From NCBI GenBank assembly GCA_002483465.1, contig DLHX01000010.1, positions 128,107 to 178,198 of the forward strand: a stretch of 50,092 nt of DNA. The letters are read 5' to 3'. A model generated the notes under the pieces. It made no database searches and had not been told where the DNA came from. It saw nothing but the letters and a program-made list of their open reading frames with translations. This document shows, piece after piece, positions 25,220-32,973 of the stretch (within the stretch, counting starts at the first letter, position 1; the number at the start of each line of letters is the position of its first letter). The stretch comes from Micavibrio sp. UBA7657. Its GTDB lineage: Bacteria > Pseudomonadota > Alphaproteobacteria > Micavibrionales > Micavibrionaceae. The translations under genes and the position numbers were made by a program.

Positions 25220-26034
25220 TCTGTTTCTCCCTTAGCGCGCATGTAAACGGGGCGGAAAAGCCCTTCCTGCCTGATTTCCAGCCTGCCCTGCTTGGCAAGC
25301 TCTAAGCTCGCCGTCAGGATCGACGCCAGCGCCGAGCGGCCGAACAATCTGTCCTTGATGCCCTCGGGGATGAAGCTTTCAATCGTCGCCCATGCGCTGT
25401 TCAGCCCCATGCGCGGTAACTTGCCAAGCATGCGTGTCATGCGCGTAATCGCGTCCTCGGTGGACATCAGATTGTAATGCGGCAGATCGTAACGGCTGTC
25501 GGTGCGGCGTTTTTCGATGTCGCCGTAAGCCTTGAGCATCTCGTACAAATTCACATCCCAGTGCACGGTCGTGCGCACGCCGAGCCCCTCAGGATTCCCG
25601 CGCGCAAAAACCTGCTGGCCCAGACGCGGCAATTCGCTGATCTGTTTGGCGGCATTCTGCATGGCCTCGAGACGGCGAAGCTGGAATTGCAGCGCTTCGG
25701 CCATTTCGGCGGCGCTCGGTTCGTTATCGTTGCTCTCGCGCGGCAGCAGCAGGCGCGATTTCAGGTAAGCAAGCCACGCCGCCATAACCAAATACTCGGC
25801 AGCTAGTTCAAGATTGAGTTTCTGCGCGCGCTCGATAAATCCGAGATACTGGCGCGTCAGCTGCAGGATCGAAATCTTTGTAATGTCGACCTTCTGGCTG
25901 CGCGCGAGATCAAGCAGCACGTCAATCGGGCCTTCGTAACCGTCGATATTCAGCAGCAGGTTATCGGCCTCGTTGACAACGAGGTCGGCGGCGCTGCGGG
26001 GCGCATCTTCTTCAAACTGGACGGCGTTTTGCAT
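25216..26034 (-). CDS. scpA: segregation and condensation protein ScpA (kleisin)
   Basis: The 272-aa product is the bacterial kleisin. The N-terminal domain reads LNIDGYEGPIDVLLDLARSQ then KVDITKISILQLTRQYL, the middle AAEYLVMAAWLAYLKSRLLL, and a C-terminal winged helix IKDRLFGRSALASILTASLE binds SMC heads. It links the SMC dimer with ScpB. It starts on the base where nagZ ends (one-base overlap) and ends inside the scpB start, so all three are likely co-translated. Confidence 0.95.
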   Translation of the reverse strand: MQNAVQFEEDAPRSAADLVVNEADNLLLNIDGYEGPIDVLLDLARSQKVDITKISILQLTRQYLGFIERAQKLNLELAAEYLVMAAWLAYLKSRLLLPRESNDNEPSAAEMAEALQFQLRRLEAMQNAAKQISELPRLGQQVFARGNPEGLGVRTTVHWDVNLYEMLKAYGDIEKRRTDSRYDLPHYNLMSTEDAITRMTRMLGKLPRMGLNSAWATIESFIPEGIKDRLFGRSALASILTASLELAKQGRLEIRQEGLFRPVYMRAKGETE

Positions 26035-27050
26035 TATGCGGCCAATCTTATGTATTCCGCCGCTTTTTGCAAGCGTTGCAGGCTTTTCGGAGCCAATTTA
26101 GGCACAGATTCAGCGATTTTTTTCATATCCTGAAGCTTGCCCGCGCAATAGAGGGCTGCATCGCACCCGGCCTCCAGCGACAGGACCGCCTTTTGGCCAA
26201 GATCCCCATATTTATCAAGGGCTTTCATGTCGAGGTCATCGCCCAGGAGAAACCCGTCAAAGCCCAGCGAGTCCCGGATAATGCCCTGGATGCCTGGCTC
26301 CGAGAGCGTGACCGGCTTTTCGGCATCAATGGACGTGAAAATGATATGGGCCGTCATACCCCAGAGCGCCGGGGCCACATCAGACGAGGCAAGATTTCTG
26401 AATGGCAGGAAATCGCTTTCCAGTTCGGCAAGTGAGGCCTTCACGACCGGCAGATCAAGATGCGAGTCCAGCGTCGAGCGGCCATGACCGGGAATATGCT
26501 TGATAACGGGCGTGATCCCCGCCGCCAGAAGGTTGCGACAAACCGAAAGACCGAGCCGCGCAACGATCGCAGAATCGGACGAGAAAGAACGATCGCCGAT
26601 CACATCATGCGTCTGCGGCGTGAGCACATCAAGCACTGGTGCACAGTCCACGTTAAAACCAGCGGAGTGCAATTCTTCACCAAGCTGCAGCGTGGTAAAA
26701 CGCAACGCGTCCAGCGCGCCATCCATATCCTCGACTGCCGTATCACCGAAAGTTTTCATGGGAGGATATTGCCGCCATTGCGGCGGCTTCAGCCGCTGCA
26801 CGCGCCCGCCTTCCTGGTCGATGAGGATAGGACATTCACGCCCGACAACTTCTTTCAACGATTGTGTGAGCGCCCGGAGCTGTTGCGGATTTTCTATGTT
26901 TCGCGTGCCGGGTTTATTAAAAAGAATGAACCCCAGCGGATCGCTCTCGCGGAAAAAACGGGCTTCATCTTTGGAAAGTTCCGGGCCGCTGAGGGAAAAA
27001 ATCGCGGCCAGGGCATTTTCAGCGCCGTCCGCGAAACTCTTATTGGACAA
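26034..27050 (-). CDS. nagZ: beta-N-acetylhexosaminidase NagZ (GH3)
   Basis: The 338-aa product is a single-domain GH3 enzyme with the family signature KHIPGHGRSTLDSH (about 180-195), whose His-Asp dyad is the NagZ acid/base loop, the nucleophile region FLLGDDLDMKALDKYG and the N-terminal GFILFNKPGTRN and LIDQEGGRVQRL. NagZ acts in the cytoplasm on GlcNAc-anhydroMurNAc peptides during peptidoglycan recycling. Its start lies 11 bases inside the SPOR-protein gene. Its place before scpA is typical of alphaproteobacteria. Confidence 0.94.
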   Translation of the reverse strand: MSNKSFADGAENALAAIFSLSGPELSKDEARFFRESDPLGFILFNKPGTRNIENPQQLRALTQSLKEVVGRECPILIDQEGGRVQRLKPPQWRQYPPMKTFGDTAVEDMDGALDALRFTTLQLGEELHSAGFNVDCAPVLDVLTPQTHDVIGDRSFSSDSAIVARLGLSVCRNLLAAGITPVIKHIPGHGRSTLDSHLDLPVVKASLAELESDFLPFRNLASSDVAPALWGMTAHIIFTSIDAEKPVTLSEPGIQGIIRDSLGFDGFLLGDDLDMKALDKYGDLGQKAVLSLEAGCDAALYCAGKLQDMKKIAESVPKLAPKSLQRLQKAAEYIRLAA

Positions 27051-28110
27051 CTATGCACCCGCCGGGCTTCTGGGCCTTAACGGAGTCGCATACGCTTTTC
27101 GCACTGTCCTTGCTCATCGGTCCGGCCTGGATGCGGAAGAAAACACCTTTAGCTCCGAGATCGGCACGCTGCACGCGGTATTCAAGACCCGAAAGTGAAG
27201 GGTGGGATTTCTGTAGTTTCGTCCATTCCTTCGACGCAGCGGATTCCGATGAAATGCTCGCGAGCTGCACGAAGCTGCTGCCCGGAGAAATTGTCGCACC
27301 GGCTGACGTGGCGGCGCCCGATGCGGGTTCTGTCGCGGCAACGCGCTCGGCGGCTGCGTCAGCGCTAGCGGTTTTCGTACCGGCTCCGGCGTCTTTTTTC
27401 TCAAGAACCGAGCGGACATAGTCCAGCGTTTCCGGTGTCGTCGCGGCTGGCGCCATCGTCGGCTTTTCAGCGCTGGCGAGCGGCGTTACCTCGGACTTCA
27501 TCGGGATACTGCGTGTTTCGGCAACGCTGACGCCTGGAACTTTGGGCTCCCCGGCTTCCTCAACTTCTTTCGTTGCATCGGCCATTTCAGATGGCGGCGG
27601 TGCTTCACCGGCGTCGGCAATAATCTTTTCAGCTTGCGGCGCGGGCTGCAGATCACCTGCAGCAGGTTCAACCGCCGCAACGGCCTGACCATCGGCAAAA
27701 GCAGTCTGCGTGTTTACAGGCTGTTCATCCGCGAGAAGATTTTCAATCGGCGCAGTTTCCTGCAATTCAGCCGAACGGATGCTGTTGAAAATGGTGCTGT
27801 CCTCGTTGGCGACATCCATGCCGCCGGGTTCGGTGGGCGCCTCGCGCAGCGGCGATGCATCAGCTGTAATCACCGGGATGCTGCCGTCCGGCGCATCGCT
27901 GTCGGGATAGCTGGCGATAATGATACCGGCGAAGGCAACGCCTGTAATCAGAAGGGCTGCGGTCGCAAACAACGGGCTGCGGAAACGGGCGGCCAGTTCA
28001 GGGCCGAATACGCGTTCCGTCAGGCTTTCTTCTTGAGAATGTCTTCTTGGAGGCACGGGTTGGTCAAAACTTTCGTAAGTATGCTGGAGGTAAGGGTTAC
28101 GCTTAATCAT
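27040..28110 (-). CDS. SPOR-domain inner-membrane protein
   Basis: The 356-aa product has a short cytoplasmic N-terminus, one transmembrane helix (FATAALLITGVAFAGIIIAS, 48-67), a long Ala/Pro/Glu-rich low-complexity periplasmic linker (about 70-275) and a C-terminal SPOR domain (about 280-356, starting SFVQLASISSESAASKEWTK). SPOR domains bind denuded glycan strands at division septa, so a role in septal wall growth is likely. TTAGGATT precedes the ATG. It starts the coupled block SPOR-nagZ-scpA-scpB and follows dgt by 69 bases; argS, often found between them, is absent. Confidence 0.9.
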   Translation of the reverse strand: MIKRNPYLQHTYESFDQPVPPRRHSQEESLTERVFGPELAARFRSPLFATAALLITGVAFAGIIIASYPDSDAPDGSIPVITADASPLREAPTEPGGMDVANEDSTIFNSIRSAELQETAPIENLLADEQPVNTQTAFADGQAVAAVEPAAGDLQPAPQAEKIIADAGEAPPPSEMADATKEVEEAGEPKVPGVSVAETRSIPMKSEVTPLASAEKPTMAPAATTPETLDYVRSVLEKKDAGAGTKTASADAAAERVAATEPASGAATSAGATISPGSSFVQLASISSESAASKEWTKLQKSHPSLSGLEYRVQRADLGAKGVFFRIQAGPMSKDSAKSVCDSVKAQKPGGCIVVQ

Positions 28111-28179
28111 TGGCCGAATCCTAATGTAGGAAAACAGGTTTAAATCCTAGAAAGAGTCGCCTGCCAATGCAAGTGCGCT

Positions 28180-29388
28180 TTAGCGGTGATCCCAGTAAAT
28201 ATCGAACATTTTCTCATGCTCACGGATGGCGTAGCGGTCGGTCATGCCTGCGATATAATCGGCAACAACCCGCGCCAGCGCCTTCTCATCCTGCAACCCG
28301 CCCGCCTCTTCAACGCGCTTTTGCCACGGATCCGGCAGCAATTTATAATTTTTCGTAAAAGCTGTGAATAAGTCGGTGACAATGCGCTCGACCTTCAGCC
28401 ACAGCCTTTTCATCGTGTAATGACGGTACATGCGCTCGAACAGGAAATCACGGAGCGCATCGACCTTGTCTTTCATGTCATCGGAAAACGCGACGATCTG
28501 CTGCCCCGCCTTGCGGATATCGTCAGGGTTCTGCGGATTGATTTTCTGAAGGCGCTTGTTGGATTCAGCCAGCACATCCTCGACCATCGCGCCGATCATC
28601 TCGCGTACAGTTTCCTGCACGACATAATGCTCGGACAATTCACCGTGATTGCTGCGCACACGCTGCATCGCCTCGCGCAGCAACGGAATATCTTCCAGTT
28701 CTTCCAGCGTGAACATCCGCGCGCGCAAACCATCTTCGACATCGTGATTGTTGTAAGCGATATCGTCGGAAATCGCCGCCGCCTGTGCTTCCATCGATGC
28801 GTATGTTTTCAATTGCAGATCGGTTTTGGTTTGCAATTCACGCACCGCGATGTGCGGCTTGCCGGTGTACGGGCCATTATGTTTTACGACGCCCTCGAGC
28901 GTTTCCCATGTCAGGTTGAGACCGTTCCATTTCGGGTATTTACGCTCAAGCGTCGTCAGCACACGCAGCGACTGATCGTTGTGATCGAAGCCGCCATAAG
29001 GCTCCATGCATTTCGCAAGATATTCCTCGCCGATATGCGCGAACGGCGTGTGGCCGAGATCGTGCGCGAGGGCAATCGCTTCCGCTAAATCTTCATTCAC
29101 CATCAGCGCCCGTGCCAGTGTGCGCGCGATCTGCGAAACTTCCAGAGTGTGTGTCAGGCGCGTGCGGTAATGATCACCCTCATGATAAACGAACACCTGC
29201 GTTTTATATTTCAGGCGGCGAAATGCGCTGGAATGGATGATGCGGTCGCGGTCGCGCTGAAAGGGCGTGCGGTAGCGGCTTTCCGGTTCATCATGAACGC
29301 GGCCCCTGCTCTGGTCCGGTCGGCACGCATACGAAGCCAGCGGCAGGGCGCAGTAATTATAGGAAGCTTGTTGGACGGGCTTGGCCAT
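28180..29388 (-). CDS. dgt: deoxyguanosinetriphosphate triphosphohydrolase-like protein
   Basis: The 402-aa product is a dGTPase of the HD superfamily. RDRDRIIHSSAFRRLKYKTQ is the family start, RLTHTLEVSQIARTLARAL holds the first metal histidine, IALAHDLGHTPFAHIGEE carries the HD pair, and SDDIAYNNHDVEDGL the distal Asp. The family hydrolyses dNTPs to nucleosides and triphosphate and affects dNTP pools. The start at 29388 lacks a clear Shine-Dalgarno sequence. The gene is divergent from the A-type Fe-S carrier, with only 34 bases between the two start codons. Confidence 0.93.
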   Translation of the reverse strand: MAKPVQQASYNYCALPLASYACRPDQSRGRVHDEPESRYRTPFQRDRDRIIHSSAFRRLKYKTQVFVYHEGDHYRTRLTHTLEVSQIARTLARALMVNEDLAEAIALAHDLGHTPFAHIGEEYLAKCMEPYGGFDHNDQSLRVLTTLERKYPKWNGLNLTWETLEGVVKHNGPYTGKPHIAVRELQTKTDLQLKTYASMEAQAAAISDDIAYNNHDVEDGLRARMFTLEELEDIPLLREAMQRVRSNHGELSEHYVVQETVREMIGAMVEDVLAESNKRLQKINPQNPDDIRKAGQQIVAFSDDMKDKVDALRDFLFERMYRHYTMKRLWLKVERIVTDLFTAFTKNYKLLPDPWQKRVEEAGGLQDEKALARVVADYIAGMTDRYAIREHEKMFDIYWDHR

Positions 29389-29410
29389 ATGATTTTTTCA
29401 CACTAGATGC

Positions 29411-29416
29411 TATAAT
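29411..29416 (+). promoter_or_regulatory. -10 box of the A-type carrier gene, predicted leaderless
   Basis: A perfect TATAAT (29411-29416) is followed by AATATT and then the ATG at 29423. No good -35 is visible 16-18 bases upstream and no Shine-Dalgarno sequence is present. The box lies inside the 34-base divergent gap with dgt. Confidence 0.5.
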
Positions 29417-29422
29417 AATATT

Positions 29423-29740
29423 ATGACCATAACCGTTGATGACAGCGCCGTAAAGCGCATTGAAACCCTTCGAACCCTTCAGAAAAAGAACGGGCTGATG
29501 CTGCGCATCATCGTCGAAGGCGGCGGCTGCTCGGGCTTTCAATATAAACTAGAACTAACGGACGATGTGGGCTCGGGCGACGTTGAATTTGCCGATGTCA
29601 TCGTCACCGATGAAATTTCCCTGCCCTATCTTGAAGGCTCGGTCGTGCGGTTTAACGAGGAACTGATCGGGTCGGAATTCGTGATCGAAAATCCCAATGC
29701 CTCGGGCGGCTGCGGCTGCGGCGCGTCGTTCGCCGTCTAG
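29423..29740 (+). CDS. erpA: A-type iron-sulfur carrier (ErpA/IscA family)
   Basis: The 105-aa product has the three conserved cysteines of A-type carriers: C36 in VEGGGCSGFQY and C97/C99 in ASGGCGCGASF. The core is otherwise HesB-like with an SAVKRIETL start and FVIENPNA. Such proteins deliver [4Fe-4S] or [2Fe-2S] clusters to target enzymes. ErpA fits best because the gene stands alone outside an isc or suf operon and next to dgt, as in many alphaproteobacteria, but IscA cannot be excluded by sequence alone. Confidence 0.88.
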   Translation: MTITVDDSAVKRIETLRTLQKKNGLMLRIIVEGGGCSGFQYKLELTDDVGSGDVEFADVIVTDEISLPYLEGSVVRFNEELIGSEFVIENPNASGGCGCGASFAV

Positions 29741-29769
29741 GAAAAACTTCCCCCCAATCAAAAAAACGC

Positions 29770-29798
29770 TTGCTCTAACGCGCTGGCAGGATTAAGCA
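29770..29798 (+). promoter_or_regulatory. promoter of the truncated haemoglobin gene
   Basis: TTGCTC (29770-29775), a 17-base spacer and TAAGCA (29793-29798), then five bases to the ATG at 29804. The -10 is weak, but the same TAAGCA occurs in the tRNA-Thr promoter. The mRNA would be leaderless or nearly so. Confidence 0.45.
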
Positions 29799-29803
29799 AA
29801 ATT

Positions 29804-30187
29804 ATGGACGGTTCAGACAAGCAACTTTCTCTGTACGACCGATTGGGCGAGGAAGCCATTGAGCGTGCGGTTTACCTGTTTTACGACAAGGTTCTGGCTG
29901 ATGACTGCGTCCGTCATTTTTTCAAAAATGTAAACACCGCCATCCTGGCGCAGCACCAGTACAATTTCCTTCTGACCGTGACCGGCGGTCCTGGCGCTTA
30001 TACAGGACGCACATTGCGGGATGCCCACCGCAAACTGGTGCTCAAATACGGTCTGAACGATAGTCATTTCGACGTCATTGTTGAACTCCTGAAAAAAACC
30101 CTTGAGGAACTCGGCGTGGGATACAGCACCATCGAGGAATTAATAGCCGTGGTCGAAAGCGTCCGCGGTGAAGTACTCAACCGCTAA
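29804..30187 (+). CDS. glbN: group I truncated haemoglobin
   Basis: The 127-aa product matches group I 2-on-2 globins: SLYDRLGEEAIERAVYLFYD with the distal (B10) tyrosine, HFFKNVNTAILAQHQYNFL, the family block TGGPGAYTGRTLRDAH with the proximal haem histidine H75, and a C-terminal H helix. These bind O2 and NO and often detoxify NO. The gene follows the Fe-S carrier by 63 bases and precedes exonuclease III by nine, which would suit an oxidative or nitrosative stress group, although that is inference. Confidence 0.92.
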   Translation: MDGSDKQLSLYDRLGEEAIERAVYLFYDKVLADDCVRHFFKNVNTAILAQHQYNFLLTVTGGPGAYTGRTLRDAHRKLVLKYGLNDSHFDVIVELLKKTLEELGVGYSTIEELIAVVESVRGEVLNR

Positions 30188-30196
30188 GATTTTTGC

Positions 30197-30958
30197 ATGA
30201 AAATCGTTTCCTGGAACGTCAATTCGGTCAAATCACGGCTCGAACACGTCAAAAAATTCCTGGCTGAAACAAAGCCCGATATCCTCATGCTGCAGGAACT
30301 CAAAGGGCTGGAATTTCCCGCTGGTGAATTCGAAGCGCTGGGCTATAAAACCGACGCAGTCGTCCAGAAAGCCTATAACGGCGTCGCGATGATATCGAAA
30401 ATCCCGTTCAAGATGATTCATAACAAACTGCCGGGCGACGATACCGATGAACACGCCCGCTATCTCGAAATCGAAACAGACAACCTGAGGGTGATAAATA
30501 TTTACGCCCCCAACGGCAATCCGGTCGACACGGAGAAGTTTACTTACAAACTCGCATGGCTCGAACGGCTCAAAAACCATCTCCAAAAACTTCGTCTCGA
30601 TAACATTCCCTTCGCCATCGGCGGCGACTTCAACGTCATCCCCGAAGAGAAAGATTGCTGGGACCCGAAAGTGTGGATACAGGACGCACTGTTTCGTATC
30701 GAATCCCGTCAGAAACTCAGGGCCATCCTTAATCTTGGACTGACAGACGCTTTCCGCGTTTTCAATTCTGCGCCCGGGCAATACACATTCTGGGATTATC
30801 AGGCCGGGTGCTGGCCACAGAACAAGGGTATCCGCATCGACCACTTCTTTCTCTCGCCGCAATTGACCGACCGGCTCGTTTCCTGCTCGATCGATCCCGG
30901 TCCCCGCAGCTGGGATAAACCTTCCGACCACACACCCGTCATGGTGGAGATAGCATGA
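30197..30958 (+). CDS. xth: exodeoxyribonuclease III (AP endonuclease)
   Basis: The 253-aa product has the EEP fold: MKIVSWNVNSVKSRLEHV, the metal Glu in ILMLQELKG, VINIYAPNGNP, the catalytic GGDFNVIPEEKDCWDP, the RIDHFFLSP block and the C-terminal SDHTPV histidine. It removes 3'-blocking groups and cuts at abasic sites in base excision repair. A weak TAAGA precedes the ATG. The stop overlaps the start of the next lipoprotein gene by four bases (ATGA). Confidence 0.95.
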   Translation: MKIVSWNVNSVKSRLEHVKKFLAETKPDILMLQELKGLEFPAGEFEALGYKTDAVVQKAYNGVAMISKIPFKMIHNKLPGDDTDEHARYLEIETDNLRVINIYAPNGNPVDTEKFTYKLAWLERLKNHLQKLRLDNIPFAIGGDFNVIPEEKDCWDPKVWIQDALFRIESRQKLRAILNLGLTDAFRVFNSAPGQYTFWDYQAGCWPQNKGIRIDHFFLSPQLTDRLVSCSIDPGPRSWDKPSDHTPVMVEIA

Positions 30959-31575
30959 GACATTTATCCCTCTTCTGCCTTGTGCTTCTGACCGCCTGCT
31001 CGGGAAAACCGGGCAATTATGAACCCTATCTCGAGGGCCGCAACGTCGGCCTCTCCACATCCGAAACGGTTCGCCACTGTCATGGTTATGGCTGCCAGCG
31101 CATCGACAACATCGCGTTCAGCAAAAAAGACTGGCGCGATGTGAATGCCATCTTCAGGCCCAAACCCAAAAACGCGGAAGCAGAACGCCAGCGCATCTCC
31201 AAAGCCATCGCCCTGTTTGAAAATAAAATCGGACCGCGCGCCGGTACACAAAACGACGTGCGCGGCACCTTCCGTGAAACCGGCGTTTTCCAGCTGGATT
31301 GCGTCGATGAAAGCACCAACACCACCACCTACCTGTCCCTGCTTGAAAAAAGTGGCCTGCTGAAATTCCACACGGTAAAAGGCCCGACAATGCGCTTCCC
31401 GATCATCCATGCTGGCCGCTGGCCGCACCAGACAGCCGTGATCGAGGAAACCAGCAGCAAAACCTTGTACGCGGTAGACTCGTGGTTCCGGGATAATGGC
31501 GCGCCCGCAGACATTATCAGCCTGAAAGAATGGAAACAGGGCTGGAAACCCGCGGACGTTCATGATTTACTTTAG
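30955..31575 (+). CDS. lipoprotein of unknown function with a possible Cys-His-Asp triad
   Basis: The 206-aa product has a lipoprotein signal ending LLTAC15, so it should be lipid-anchored. The mature part has C116 at the head of a helix (FQLDCVDESTNTTTYLSLLE), H158 in GRWPHQTAVIEE and D175 in LYAVDSWF. This order and spacing look like a papain or transglutaminase-type cysteine hydrolase core, but I cannot assign a family. It is translationally coupled to exonuclease III and overlaps the in-frame upstream extension of the next lipoprotein gene. Confidence 0.75.
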   Translation: MRHLSLFCLVLLTACSGKPGNYEPYLEGRNVGLSTSETVRHCHGYGCQRIDNIAFSKKDWRDVNAIFRPKPKNAEAERQRISKAIALFENKIGPRAGTQNDVRGTFRETGVFQLDCVDESTNTTTYLSLLEKSGLLKFHTVKGPTMRFPIIHAGRWPHQTAVIEETSSKTLYAVDSWFRDNGAPADIISLKEWKQGWKPADVHDLL

Positions 31576-31612
31576 GGGACTGAAATTACTGAATTCATCC
31601 ATGGGGTCGATC

Positions 31613-32524
31613 ATGCGCTTTTCCAAAAACATTGTTCTCGGGCTTGCCACACTGGGCGCCCTGGCCGCCTGTGAAGGCGCCGTGAAACCTTACCTTCGCG
31701 ACGATGTCGCCGACCGCCTCGCGCACCCGGTCTGGATGGTCGAGCGGGAAATCCCGGCCGGCCCGTTTGCGCTGACCGCCTATGAACGCATGCATGAACG
31801 CCACGCGCCCGCCACGATTTACATCGAGGGCGATGGCGAACTCACCACCGATTTCCGCATGGATTCAAAAAACCCGACACCGCGTAATCCTGTGTCGCTC
31901 CATCTTGCCACCAAGGATAAATCTGAAAACGTTGCTTGGATCGCCCGCCCCTGCCAGTACTACGGCATTGCGAATTGCGGCGAAGCCTACTGGGGTAACG
32001 AGCGTTTCAGTCCTGAAGTGCTGAGCTCCTATAACCATGCGCTCGATGAAATCAAGAAACGCTGGGATATCGACGGCTTCCACCTCGTCGGCTTTGACGG
32101 CGGCGGCGCGGTCGCGACCATCCTCGCGGCGCAGCGCGGCGATGTCCTGAGCCTCCGCACTGTTGCAGGAACGCTGAACACGAACCTCTACGCCAGCGAA
32201 AACAAAATTGCACCGCTTGCTGGCTCGCTCAACCCCATCGACTTCGCACCTGAACTCGCCGACGTCCCGCAGACACATTACATCGGCGGTCAGGACAAGG
32301 TGATTTCACCGGCACTGCTGCATAGCTACCTGCAGGCGGTTGGAGATTCCAACTGCGTGCAGTACCGCTTCATCCAGGAAGCCGAGCATGATCAGGGCTG
32401 GGTCGAGAAATGGCCGGAATTCCTGGCCGACAAGCCGCGCTGCGAAGGCCCGGTTGAGCCTGTGGAATTCGTGCCAGAGCCCGAACCCTTCGTCATCCAG
32501 CCGGAAACGCCGGACAAGAAATAA
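31613..32524 (+). CDS. alpha/beta-hydrolase-like lipoprotein with Asp in the nucleophile position
   Basis: The 303-aa product starts with a lipoprotein signal (lipobox LAAC20). I chose the ATG at 31613 because it gives a proper signal; in-frame starts at 31562 and 31601 would add a non-signal-like head. The fold is alpha/beta hydrolase: ATIYIEGDGE near the N-terminus, nucleophile elbow LVGFDGGGAVATIL, THYIGGQDKV with the acid and QEAEHDQGW with the histidine. Relatives have GYSGGG; here residue 162 is Asp (GAC codon at 32096), so serine-type chemistry is not expected. The C-terminus is Pro/Glu-rich. Coupled to the preceding lipoprotein gene. Confidence 0.8.
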   Translation: MRFSKNIVLGLATLGALAACEGAVKPYLRDDVADRLAHPVWMVEREIPAGPFALTAYERMHERHAPATIYIEGDGELTTDFRMDSKNPTPRNPVSLHLATKDKSENVAWIARPCQYYGIANCGEAYWGNERFSPEVLSSYNHALDEIKKRWDIDGFHLVGFDGGGAVATILAAQRGDVLSLRTVAGTLNTNLYASENKIAPLAGSLNPIDFAPELADVPQTHYIGGQDKVISPALLHSYLQAVGDSNCVQYRFIQEAEHDQGWVEKWPEFLADKPRCEGPVEPVEFVPEPEPFVIQPETPDKK

Positions 32525-32544
32525 CGGCTACGTTTAAGACAACA

Positions 32545-32581
32545 AAAAAACCCTCCGCATTACACGGAGGGTTTTTTATTT
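32545..32581. terminator. strong intrinsic terminator, possibly bidirectional
   Basis: AACCCTCCG (32549-32557) and CGGAGGGTT (32565-32573) form a perfect nine-pair stem with loop CATTACA. A-rich sequence lies on the left and a T-run on the right, so it can end transcription of the lipoprotein operon and of the small minus-strand gene. Confidence 0.9.
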
Positions 32582-32592
32582 AATCACACAAA

Positions 32593-32703
32593 TTAGCAAC
32601 CGCAGCTGCCGCCTTGTTTTTCAGGATTCTTCTTGTTGGGATCCATTTTGTCCTGACGGTTCGGGTCCTGCTCAGGCTTCGGATTTTGAGTGTTGTTTTG
32701 CAT
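32593..32703 (-). CDS. small Asn/Pro/Lys-rich protein ending SCGC, 36 aa
   Basis: A 36-codon frame starts at ATG 32703 behind a strong AAGGAG at ideal spacing and ends 12 bases from a perfect terminator hairpin. The product (MQNNTQNPKPEQDPNRQ, then KMDPNKKNPEKQGGSCGC) is disordered in character, with two cysteines at the extreme C-terminus that could bind a metal or form a disulfide. The repeated DPN-K pattern recalls the 70-aa protein at 1036-1248. No family known to me. Ribosome-binding site and terminator make it a credible gene despite its size. Confidence 0.65.
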   Translation of the reverse strand: MQNNTQNPKPEQDPNRQDKMDPNKKNPEKQGGSCGC

Positions 32704-32776
32704 TTTAAATGCTCCTTCTTCGATTGGACCTAACCAACGGAACAGGGAGATCATGGTTCCATAAAATAAGGGGAGA

Positions 32777-32851
32777 TGGTGCTGCCGAGAAGGATTGAAC
32801 TTCCGACCTCCCCCTTACCAAGGGGGTGCTCTACCACTGAGCTACGGCAGC
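32777..32851 (-). tRNA. tRNA-Thr (GGT)
   Basis: On the minus strand a 75-base cloverleaf has acceptor GCTGCCG/CGGCAGC, D arm GCTC/GAGC, an anticodon arm with CCCCC/GGGGG and anticodon GGT, and T arm TCGGAAGTTCAATCCTTC-like sequence, followed by discriminator A and encoded CCA. Anticodon GGT reads Thr codons ACC and ACU. Confidence 0.95.
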
Positions 32852-32879
32852 ATGAGAAGGCATATAAATACAGCCCCCG

Positions 32880-32908
32880 TGCTTAAACAGCTTTAGCTAT
32901 TGTGTCAA
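32880..32908 (-). promoter_or_regulatory. promoter of tRNA-Thr
   Basis: On the minus strand a perfect TTGACA (32908-32903), a 17-base spacer and TAAGCA (32885-32880) lie about 29 bases before the mature tRNA 5' end. The divergent response-regulator promoter overlaps the same gap. Confidence 0.5.
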
Positions 32909-32973
32909 TTTGAGAAACTTGCGCAGTTTCTTATTTTATGTAAAGAATCAAAGAAAAAACAGGGGCATTGAAC

